From: Pirellulaceae bacterium
Lineage (GTDB): Bacteria; Planctomycetota; Planctomycetia; Pirellulales; Pirellulaceae
DNA: 64,000 nucleotides
Reading direction: 5' to 3'
Assembly: GCA_023382975.1 (NCBI GenBank)
Contig: JAHDXO010000039.1
Location: forward strand, 32,781-96,780
The position numbers and the translations under genes were made by a program. A model generated the notes under the pieces. That model made no database searches. It was not told where the DNA came from and saw only the letters and a list, made by a program, of their open reading frames with translations. Shown piece after piece: positions 17,535-24,716 of this stretch; position 1 is the stretch's first letter; each line of letters starts with the position of its first letter.

Positions 17535-18791
17535 ATGTTGGACAGATTCATGCGGTGTTCGAGGCAATTCGGAGGCTTGACCCAGTTGGCGGCGATCATT
17601 CTGCTCGCTGCTGGCTGCGGGACGTCGCAGCACGAATTCCGGCCCAACCGCGTGTACCAGAAAATGCAACAGGACATCACGCGCGTCGATCTGTCCGAGA
17701 CGCAACTCGCGGACATCGCCGAGATCCTGACGTTCTGGTTTGGAACCTCCGACGCCCCCCTGATCCCGCAACTGGACGATGTCGAGGTGGGGCGAGTTCT
17801 GGACCTGGACCGGTTGCGGATGGCGGCCGGCCCGGTGGGCAGTGAAGAGGACGGGACGAATTTTGGGCTTTACCGTAAGCACTGCGCTGTCTGCCACGGG
17901 ATCAGCGGCGACGGCGCCGGCCCCGCGGGCGCCCTTTTGAACCCGTACGCCCGCGACTTTCGCCGCGGCATTTTCAAGTTCAAATCAACCGTCGGACCGA
18001 TGACTCCGCCCACCGACGAAGATCTGCGGACTCTGTTGGTCCGCGGCATGCCCGGCACCTCGATGCCCTCCTTCCACTTGCTGGCCGACGCGGAACTCGA
18101 TGCGCTGGTGGACTACGTCAAGTATCTCTCGATCCGAGGTGCGGTCGAACGGGCTCTGCTCGTGGAATCGGTCGATGAGCTGAGCGGTCCCGACGACCGG
18201 TTGGCCGATGTGGCGTTCGACGAGGACTCGCCCGAGCGAATTGGCGAGGCGCTGTCGGACTTGGCTCCCTTGGCTTCCTACGTGGCTCGCGAGTGGCGCG
18301 ACGCGCCGACCCGCGTGGCCGCCGTGCCGCCAAGGCCGTCGGATTGGAATTCGCCCGAGTCGATTCGCCGAGGTCGGGAACTGTACCTGGGCGAAGTGGC
18401 CAATTGTGCGAAGTGCCACGGCACGGAAGGCCGCGGCGATGGCGAAACCGTCGACTACGACGACTGGACCAAGGAGTACTTCGATCCTCAGAATCCCGAT
18501 GCCGTGCGAGGCTACTTGGCCGTGGGCGCTCTGAAACCTCGGCAGATCAGGGCGAGGGATCTGCGCTGGGGGGTCTTTCACGGCGGAAGCCGCCCCGAGG
18601 ATCTCTACCAGCGTATCTTCCACGGAATTCCCGGCACTCCGATGCCCGCGGCGCCGATGAAGGCCGAGGATGCCCGGCCCGGCGACATCCGCTTGGCGCC
18701 TCGCGATCTGTGGGATTTGGTGGCTTTCGTGTTGAGCCTCTCGGGGGCGGGCAGTCGCGATCCGATCGCGGAGATCGCGCGGCGCAATTGA
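17535..18791 (+). CDS. Dihaem c-type cytochrome lipoprotein
   Basis: The protein of about 418 residues has an N-terminal lipobox (LLAAGC), so it is likely anchored by lipid at the periplasmic side of a membrane. Two haem c sites are seen: CAVCH at 117-121 and CAKCH at 291-295, each opening a cytochrome c domain with later Met-containing segments (GMPGTSMPSF and GIPGTPMPA) as probable sixth ligands. Such cytochromes feed electrons to terminal oxidases. The position directly ahead of ctaA and ctaB supports a role near cytochrome c oxidase, although oxidase subunits are not in the window. A TTG lies one codon upstream; I take the ATG. Confidence 0.9.
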   Translation: MLDRFMRCSRQFGGLTQLAAIILLAAGCGTSQHEFRPNRVYQKMQQDITRVDLSETQLADIAEILTFWFGTSDAPLIPQLDDVEVGRVLDLDRLRMAAGPVGSEEDGTNFGLYRKHCAVCHGISGDGAGPAGALLNPYARDFRRGIFKFKSTVGPMTPPTDEDLRTLLVRGMPGTSMPSFHLLADAELDALVDYVKYLSIRGAVERALLVESVDELSGPDDRLADVAFDEDSPERIGEALSDLAPLASYVAREWRDAPTRVAAVPPRPSDWNSPESIRRGRELYLGEVANCAKCHGTEGRGDGETVDYDDWTKEYFDPQNPDAVRGYLAVGALKPRQIRARDLRWGVFHGGSRPEDLYQRIFHGIPGTPMPAAPMKAEDARPGDIRLAPRDLWDLVAFVLSLSGAGSRDPIAEIARRN

Positions 18792-18847
18792 TCACGCAAC
18801 CGGATTCGCGAGAATTCGGATCTGGGACGGAATGGCAGGTTGGCGTC

Positions 18848-19912
18848 ATGGCAGCACGTTCGAATCAAGGGCAAGGTTCCGAGTCGGCCGCTGATTACCG
18901 CAGCGGGCCGCATCGTTGGGCCGTTGTGTTGGCCTGGACGACGTTTCCGTTGATTTGGATCGGGGGACTGGTCACCACGTACGCTGCGGGCATGGCCGTG
19001 CCCGATTGGCCGGGGACGTTCGGCTACAACTTGTTTCTTTATCCGTGGCAGACGTGGCTGTTTGGGCCCTGGGATCTGTTTATCGAGCACGGCCATCGCC
19101 TGCTGGGCGCACTGGTCGGACTGATCACCATCGGATTTGTGGTTGCCGTGTACCGCCACGACGATCGAAGATGGGTCCGCGGACTCGCCGTGGGCGCGTT
19201 GGTGGCGGTGATCGCGCAAGGGTCGCTCGGCGGCGCTCGCGTGCTGCTGGACGAGCGGCAGTTGGCGATGCTGCATGGATGTGTAGGACCGGCGTTTTTT
19301 GCGTTGACGATCGTGTTGTGTGCCGTCACTTCGCGCTGGTGGCATGACGCGTTGTTCGCTGCTTCCTCCCAACGTTTCCGTGTCTCGATCCTCGCCATCG
19401 CGATTCTGGCTTATGCCCAGTTGGTGCTGGGAGCGCTGTTGCGGCATGTCTCCGAGTCGGCATCGCCGTTGTATTTCGAGGTGACGGTATGGGCTCACGT
19501 CATCGGCGCCGGCATCCTGGCCATCGCCGCCGGTGCGATCATCTGGCGGTTGCTTCGCGCTCTTGCCGCTCGGAAAGCAGCTTCGAAGACGGAATTGGCT
19601 CCGGAACACGGCCACCCGGCCGCCGCCACGTTTTCCGACGCCGCGTTTCGCTGGCCGGCGACAACCATTGCGCTCTTGATCGGCCTCCAATTGGTTCTCG
19701 GTTGTGCCACCTGGGTGGTGAAGTACCATTGGCCAACGTTTGTGGTCCAGACTTCGATCACGACCGTTTACACCTTGATCGAAGCCAAAGGGCTGCTACA
19801 GTCTCTTGTCGTTACAGCGCACACGGCAAACGGAACCCTTATTGTGGGCATTTCCGTGCTGTTGGCGGCACGGGCTTGGCGTTTGGTACGGTCTGGGAGC
19901 GTAGTTCTATGA
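18848..19912 (+). CDS. ctaA: Haem A synthase (CtaA/COX15 family)
   Basis: The 354-residue integral membrane protein has about eight hydrophobic segments. GGLVTTYAAGMAVPDWP, then a long extracytoplasmic loop and EHGHRLLGALVG, are typical of COX15/CtaA; the His residues in EHGHR and in the later CVGPAFF and VVTAHTANG segments (the latter a classic C-terminal motif) would ligate haem. The enzyme oxidises the C8 methyl of haem O to the formyl of haem A. The start at 18848 is the first good ATG after the cytochrome gene; the frame is open much further upstream but that reading overlaps the cytochrome. Its stop overlaps the ctaB start (ATGA), so the two are translationally coupled. Confidence 0.9.
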   Translation: MAARSNQGQGSESAADYRSGPHRWAVVLAWTTFPLIWIGGLVTTYAAGMAVPDWPGTFGYNLFLYPWQTWLFGPWDLFIEHGHRLLGALVGLITIGFVVAVYRHDDRRWVRGLAVGALVAVIAQGSLGGARVLLDERQLAMLHGCVGPAFFALTIVLCAVTSRWWHDALFAASSQRFRVSILAIAILAYAQLVLGALLRHVSESASPLYFEVTVWAHVIGAGILAIAAGAIIWRLLRALAARKAASKTELAPEHGHPAAATFSDAAFRWPATTIALLIGLQLVLGCATWVVKYHWPTFVVQTSITTVYTLIEAKGLLQSLVVTAHTANGTLIVGISVLLAARAWRLVRSGSVVL

Positions 19913-20826
19913 GTGATTCGGTACTGGCGATCGAGCGGCGCGGAGTGCGTCGGCTGGCGTGGGCGGCGGACTATGCAGCCCTGACCAAGCCGCGGATCTC
20001 CGCGATGGTGCTGGTCGTCGTGGCGGTGTCGGCCTTCGTCGCAGGCGGCGGGCAATGCACGGGCTGGACGCTGGTCAACTCGCTTCTCGGCACGCTGTTG
20101 GTTGCGGCCAGTGCCAGTGCGATGAATCAGTTGTTCGAGCGTCGGCGGGACGGCATGATGCTGCGGACGGCTGGGCGACCGTTGCCTGCGGGCCGACTGA
20201 GTGCCGTCCAGGTGACCGTGTTCGCTCTGGCAACGCTGGTCGTGGGAACCGGTTATCTGGTTTGGTCCGTGAATGTGCCCGCGGCCGCCTGGGCTCTGGC
20301 TACCTGGGTGGTGTACGTGGCGATCTACACGCCGATGAAGCCGCGGACGGCTCAGAACACGGCGGTCGGCGCCGTCTCGGGAGCCCTGCCGGTGTTTATC
20401 GGCTGGAGCACGGCGGGCGGATCGTGGAACGTCGTGGCCCAGCCTAACGGGATGGCCCTGTTCCTGGTTTTGGTGCTGTGGCAGTTTCCGCATTTCATGG
20501 CCATCGCGTGGATCTATCGACATCAATACGAGCGGGCGGGGTTGCGGATGATGACGGTGGTCGAACCGACGGGCCGTTCGGCCGGTTGGCACGCCGTGGC
20601 GGCTGCCGTGTTGCTTCTGCCCGTCAGTTGGGCTCCGGCGCTATACCTTCCTTGGCAGGAATCGGTCATCTATCTTGTCGTCGCAACCGCATTGGGGCTG
20701 GTGCAGGTTCGGTTCGCCGTCCGGTTCCTCAAATCGCGGACCGACCAGACTGCACGCTCGCTGCTGCGAGTCACCCTGTTGTATTTGCCTTTGCTGCTGA
20801 TCGCCTTGGTTTTGCACACGATCTGA
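19909..20826 (+). CDS. ctaB: Protohaem IX farnesyltransferase (CtaB/CyoE)
   Basis: The 305-residue membrane protein belongs to the UbiA prenyltransferase superfamily. YAALTKPRISAMVLVV at the N terminus, ASASAMNQLFERRRDGMM with the prenyl-diphosphate-binding acidic region, and RTAGRPLPAGRL are typical CtaB signatures. FPHFMAIAWIYRHQYERAG carries the second conserved loop. It attaches a farnesyl group to haem B to give haem O, the substrate of CtaA. The start overlaps the ctaA stop by four bases and the next gene begins immediately after the stop, so it is part of a tightly packed operon. Confidence 0.93.
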   Translation: MSDSVLAIERRGVRRLAWAADYAALTKPRISAMVLVVVAVSAFVAGGGQCTGWTLVNSLLGTLLVAASASAMNQLFERRRDGMMLRTAGRPLPAGRLSAVQVTVFALATLVVGTGYLVWSVNVPAAAWALATWVVYVAIYTPMKPRTAQNTAVGAVSGALPVFIGWSTAGGSWNVVAQPNGMALFLVLVLWQFPHFMAIAWIYRHQYERAGLRMMTVVEPTGRSAGWHAVAAAVLLLPVSWAPALYLPWQESVIYLVVATALGLVQVRFAVRFLKSRTDQTARSLLRVTLLYLPLLLIALVLHTI

Positions 20827-21780
20827 ATGGACACGAACCCGGCAGCGATCGACGTCGATGAACTGTCTCACCGTTACGCAAGTCGAGTAGCGTTGGACCG
20901 GCTGACCCTACGGATCGAGTCGGGCGAGATCTTCGCCATACTCGGACCCAACGGTTGCGGGAAGACAACGTTGTTCCGCGTGCTTTCGACGCTGGTTCCG
21001 GTTCAGTCCGGGGCAGCTCGAGTCATGGGGCTGGAACTGCCGCAACAGGCCCCCACGGTCCGCCGCCGCATCGGCGTGGTGTTTCAGTCGCCCAGCTTGG
21101 ACCGCAAGCTGACGGTCGGGGAGAATCTTCGTTTTCAGGCTGCCCTGTACGGCATCCGCGGCGACGCGCTGGCGCAGCGACAGCACGAGTTGCTTGCCCG
21201 TTTGGGCTTGACCGATCGCATCCGCGAGCGCACGGAAAGTCTCTCGGGCGGTCTGCGGCGCCGCGTCGAGTTGGCCAAGGGGATGATCCACAGCCCGTCG
21301 CTGTTGTTGCTGGACGAGCCCAGCACGGGCCTCGATCCGGGCGCCCGCAGCGATCTGTGGGAATATCTCACGCGTTTGAGAGATGAGCAGCAGGTCACGA
21401 TCGTCTTGACAACTCATTTGTTGGACGAGGCCGAGCGAGCGGATCGAATCGCGATTCTGAACGAGGGACGGCTGGTCGCCTTGGATCACCCAGAAGCGTT
21501 GAAGGCGTCGGTCGGCGGCGATTCGATCACGATCCGCTGCCGCGAGCCCGAGTCGTTGCGAGGGGAGATCGAAGCGAGGTTCCAGGTGGCCGCGATGGTG
21601 ATCGATGGCCAAGTGAGGTTCGAGCACCCCGATGGCTCGCGCATCCTGGCTCGCGTGATGGAATCGCTCGCCGACCGGATCGATGCGATCACCTTGGGCA
21701 GACCCTCGCTGGAAGACGTGTTCATCGACAAGACAGGGCATCGGTTTTGGAGCGACGCCGGGGGCGACCGGCAGCGCTGA
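20827..21780 (+). CDS. ABC transporter ATP-binding protein
   Basis: The 317-residue protein is a complete ABC ATPase. Walker A GPNGCGKTT lies at residues 40-48, the Q-loop in VVFQSPSLDRKL, the signature LSGGLRRR, Walker B LLLLDEPSTGLD and the switch TTHLLDE. The C-terminal 90 residues have the regulatory-domain shape seen in CcmA/DrrA-like and NatA-like exporters. It begins at the first base after the ctaB stop. Its position between ctaB and the Sco gene suggests a role in exporting a factor needed for oxidase assembly, or simple co-transcription; the substrate cannot be read. Confidence 0.92.
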   Translation: MDTNPAAIDVDELSHRYASRVALDRLTLRIESGEIFAILGPNGCGKTTLFRVLSTLVPVQSGAARVMGLELPQQAPTVRRRIGVVFQSPSLDRKLTVGENLRFQAALYGIRGDALAQRQHELLARLGLTDRIRERTESLSGGLRRRVELAKGMIHSPSLLLLDEPSTGLDPGARSDLWEYLTRLRDEQQVTIVLTTHLLDEAERADRIAILNEGRLVALDHPEALKASVGGDSITIRCREPESLRGEIEARFQVAAMVIDGQVRFEHPDGSRILARVMESLADRIDAITLGRPSLEDVFIDKTGHRFWSDAGGDRQR

Positions 21781-21892
21781 GGGCGTGGTGGCGGATTGCT
21801 CGCAATGAATTGCCGGTGATGGATGACGGGTTATAGATTGCAGGTTATAGATGGGATCACGATTGCCTAGACGAGTCCAAAGGCCGTGAAAA

Positions 21893-22762
21893 ATGGACGC
21901 TGAACGACCGACCAACGAACGCGAAGCTTGCCGGCCGGAGACGTCGCTGCCGTGGCGCGCGTCGGCCGTGCTGGCGTGGCGCGAGATCCTGAGGTTCTTC
22001 CGTCAGGGCAGCCGCGTGGTTGGCGCGATCGGCCAGCCCGTGATTTTCTGGGTCTTCTTTGGCGCCGGATTCGACCGAACGTTCCGCTTGGACGACGGGG
22101 CGGGCGGAGAAGCGGCCTCGTTTGCCGAATACTATTTTCCCGGAACGCTGGTGCTGATCTTGTTGTTCACCGCCATCTTTTCGACCATTTCGCTGATCGA
22201 GGATCGTCGCGAGGGATTTCTGCAAGCGGTGTTGGTGGCGCCGCTGCCTCGTTGGTCCATGGTGCTGGGCAAGGTGGCGGGTGGGGCAGCACTGGCCGTG
22301 ATGCAGGGCTGGCTGTTTCTGCTGCTGGCGTTGACGTTGCCCGTCGAATTCACCGTCTGGAAACTCGTGCAAGTGACCGGATTGATGTTGCTGGCATCGC
22401 TCGGATTGACCTCGCTGGGATTCTCGATCGCCTGGCGGATGGAGTCGACGCAAGGTTTTCACGCCATCATGACCGTGTTTCTCATGCCGCTCTGGTTGTT
22501 GTCCGGCGCGTTCTTTCCAGTGCCGGTGGCGACGACTGATTCGACGTGGCTGCAAGTCGGCCTGCATTGGGCGATGAAGGTCAATCCGTTGACCTACACG
22601 GTGGCCGGGACGCATCAACTGCTGTTCGACCGGCCCCTGGCCAGTGGTCTGTTCATGCCGTCGCTCGCCGCTTGTTGGCTGGTCACCGGTGTTGCCGCCG
22701 CGTTGCTGTTTCTTGCCGCCTGCCGGATCGCCGGCGGGGTTACCCGAGGAGACTTGAGATGA
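21893..22762 (+). CDS. ABC-2 type transporter permease
   Basis: The 289-residue membrane protein has about six hydrophobic segments and the ABC-2 signature near the middle (IEDRREGFLQAVLVAPLPRWSMVLGK), so it pairs with the ATPase just upstream. Residues FYFPGTLVLILLF-type hydrophobic segments are seen, and GAFFPVPV follows as in NodJ/DrrB-like permeases. The 112-bp gap before it holds a short direct repeat (GGTTATAGAT twice) and no gene. The stop overlaps the start of the Sco gene by four bases. The transporter as a whole is likely an exporter of a lipid-like or small hydrophobic molecule. Confidence 0.88.
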   Translation: MDAERPTNEREACRPETSLPWRASAVLAWREILRFFRQGSRVVGAIGQPVIFWVFFGAGFDRTFRLDDGAGGEAASFAEYYFPGTLVLILLFTAIFSTISLIEDRREGFLQAVLVAPLPRWSMVLGKVAGGAALAVMQGWLFLLLALTLPVEFTVWKLVQVTGLMLLASLGLTSLGFSIAWRMESTQGFHAIMTVFLMPLWLLSGAFFPVPVATTDSTWLQVGLHWAMKVNPLTYTVAGTHQLLFDRPLASGLFMPSLAACWLVTGVAAALLFLAACRIAGGVTRGDLR

Positions 22763-24168
22763 GTATTTTGCGTTGGACGACATGGGAGGGGTCGAGAGTC
22801 GTTTTCGGGCGGAGGGTCTTGCGTGCGGGAAGTAGTTCCCCGAAAACGACTCCCGCCCCCGTCGCATCAAGCGTAGCCACCCTCGCCAGAAGGCGGAACG
22901 AGAGCGGGTGTTGCGGCCACGTTCTGGCGAACGTAACTACGGTGTCCGTTGTCCTGACGATTGCGTCATTTGTGTTGTGGGGGTGCGCGCCGCGGGCGGC
23001 GGTGGTCGAATACGAATCGGAGGACGGCGCGGGCCGCTTGGCGGGGGAAGTCCCGCCGCGGCCGATCGTGGACTTCGTGCTGACCGACAGCGAGAACGCC
23101 GAATTCAACTCGCAAGATCTTCGAGGTCAGGTCTGGGTCGTCAGTTTCTTCTTCTCCAAGTGCCCATCCATCTGCCGCCAGCAGAACGAGATCGCTCGTC
23201 GCTTGTGGCGCGAGTTCCGGACTCAGGACGTCGCGCTGGTCAGCATCACTTGCGACCCGGAGGAAGACACGCCCGAACGCTTGAAGGAATACGCGAAACT
23301 GTACGAAGCCGATCCGGAGGAATGGATGTTTCTGACCGGCGACATGGACGAGATCAGCCAGATCGGCGAAGAGAGTTTTCAACTGGGCGTCGGATACCGC
23401 ACCCATTCGGATCGGTTCGTCGCCGTGGACAAGTGGGGCCGGGTGCGCGGCATCTACGATTGGCACGACTCGCGGCAGCTCGATGCGCTGAAAGAGAAAC
23501 TCGAGGCCCTGGTCCGCGAGGATTCGCTGCCCGACGATGCGGTTCCCGCGGTGCCGCGGGAGGGTGCCGCGCAAGAGAATGCTTGGCTGAAGGAATTCAC
23601 GCTGACCGCCAGTTCGGGAGAAGAGTTCTCGTCGCAGCAGTTGCAGGGCGAGATTTGGGTTGCCAGCTTCTTCTACACCACGTGTCCGACGACCTGCCGG
23701 GCGCAAAATGACGCGGTCGGGCGGTTGTACCGCGAGTTCGGCGGCAAGGGCGTCAAATTTGTCTGCATCTCGTGCGATCCGGAAACGGACACGCCGGAGC
23801 GGTTGGCCGACTACGCCAAGCTGTACCAAGCCGACCCCGCGCGGTGGATGTTCCTGACGGGCGACCTGGATCACATCCGGCGGATTGCCGCCGAGCGATT
23901 TGGTGTGCCCCTCGACCGCCGCACCCATGTCGACCGGCTGATCGTCGTGGATCAGCAGGGAGCGATCCAAGGCAAATTCGACTGGCACGATGCCGGCGAG
24001 ATCGAACGCCTGAAGGAACTGCTGAACCGATTGACTGCCGCAGTTTCCATCCGTGCCCCGGCACTGCCATCCGTGCTAGTCGAACACCTGCGGGCGCGGA
24101 TGTGTAGCACGGATGGCAGAGCCCGAGCACGGATGAATGAAGAAGCCGAAGACGTCTCCATTTTATAA
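22759..24168 (+). CDS. Tandem SCO1/SenC-domain lipoprotein
   Basis: The 469-residue protein has two Sco domains. The first has CPSIC at residues 135-139 and H216; the second has CPTTC at 309-313 and H390, the copper-binding Cys-x-x-x-Cys plus His of the family. Sco proteins deliver copper to the CuA site of cytochrome c oxidase. A lipobox-like segment (SFVLWGC) lies near residues 70-76, unusually far from the ATG. The extra N-terminal stretch contains a palindromic element (22789-22860) and the C terminus reads through another (24043-24136), so both ends may be repeat-derived. The start overlaps the permease stop (ATGA). Confidence 0.88.
   Translation: MSILRWTTWEGSRVVFGRRVLRAGSSSPKTTPAPVASSVATLARRRNESGCCGHVLANVTTVSVVLTIASFVLWGCAPRAAVVEYESEDGAGRLAGEVPPRPIVDFVLTDSENAEFNSQDLRGQVWVVSFFFSKCPSICRQQNEIARRLWREFRTQDVALVSITCDPEEDTPERLKEYAKLYEADPEEWMFLTGDMDEISQIGEESFQLGVGYRTHSDRFVAVDKWGRVRGIYDWHDSRQLDALKEKLEALVREDSLPDDAVPAVPREGAAQENAWLKEFTLTASSGEEFSSQQLQGEIWVASFFYTTCPTTCRAQNDAVGRLYREFGGKGVKFVCISCDPETDTPERLADYAKLYQADPARWMFLTGDLDHIRRIAAERFGVPLDRRTHVDRLIVVDQQGAIQGKFDWHDAGEIERLKELLNRLTAAVSIRAPALPSVLVEHLRARMCSTDGRARARMNEEAEDVSIL
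22789..22860. repeat. Palindromic element inside the Sco gene 5' end
   Basis: GAGTCGTTTTCGGG (22796-22809) is the exact reverse complement of CCCGAAAACGACTC (22839-22852); the pairing continues imperfectly outward. The right half resembles bases 106-127 at the window start. In the Sco frame it covers roughly residues 11-34, upstream of the lipobox. Confidence 0.75.
24043..24136. repeat. Palindromic element at the Sco-DUF420 junction
   Basis: CTGCCATCCGTGCTA (24064-24078) is the exact reverse complement of TAGCACGGATGGCAG (24105-24119), and the flanks (CATCCGTG against CACGGATG) extend the stem. It is read as the last codons of the Sco protein before its final residues. Confidence 0.8.
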
Positions 24169-24181
24169 GAGGAATCGATCC

Positions 24182-24625
24182 GTGGAGCAGATCACTCCGT
24201 ATCTTCCGCATGTCAACGCTTCGCTGAACGCCTTGGCCACCGTGCTGTTGATTGCCGGTTACGTGGCCATCAAGGGCCGCCGCGAGTCGGCTCACCGCGC
24301 GCTGATGGTCGGCAGTTTCGTCGTGTCCGTGGTGTTCTTGGCCTGTTATCTCGTCTATCACGCCAACACGACGATCGTCAAGAAATTCCCGGAATACCCC
24401 CCGGACTTGGTGCGGGTTGTTTATTATTTCATCTTGTTCACCCATATCGTGCTGGCCGCCGCGGTGCCGTTCTTGGCGGTGGCAACCATCTATTTGGCGT
24501 GGCGAGACCAGCGTGCGAGGCACGTCCGCATCGCCCGCTGGACCTTTCCCATCTGGCTGTACGTCTCGGTCACGGGCGTGTTGGTCTACCTGATGTTGTA
24601 TCAACTGTACCCGCCCTTGCCGTAG
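24182..24625 (+). CDS. DUF420 membrane protein, likely oxidase-assembly factor
   Basis: The protein has about four transmembrane helices (ALATVLLIAGYVAI, FVVSVVFLACYLVYH, FILFTHIVLAAAVPFLAVATIYLAW, LYVSVTGVLVYLMLY) and the His positions of the DUF420 family in HRALM, YHAN and FTHI. DUF420 proteins include CtaM, needed for haem-copper oxidase activity in Bacillales. I choose the GTG at 24182 (147 residues): AGAGGA lies eight bases upstream and it avoids overlap with the Sco stop. An ATG at 24137 would add 15 residues that come from the preceding repeat region. It closes the respiratory-assembly cluster. Confidence 0.8.
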   Translation: MEQITPYLPHVNASLNALATVLLIAGYVAIKGRRESAHRALMVGSFVVSVVFLACYLVYHANTTIVKKFPEYPPDLVRVVYYFILFTHIVLAAAVPFLAVATIYLAWRDQRARHVRIARWTFPIWLYVSVTGVLVYLMLYQLYPPLP

Positions 24626-24645
24626 CCCAGGCTGCCAGCCTGTGC
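24621..24645. repeat. Palindromic intergenic repeat, CAGGCTG...CAGCCTG type
   Basis: CAGGCTGCCAGCCTG forms a tight hairpin right at the DUF420 stop codon. The same family is seen at 57861-57986 and 61147-61204. It could act as a terminator-like structure ending the cluster. Confidence 0.7.
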
Positions 24646-24716
24646 AAACCGCAAAATCCGCCGCGTCCTGCGGACACTGTCTGGACTCCATCCCGAACCA
24701 CGTTAGCATAAGAGGC

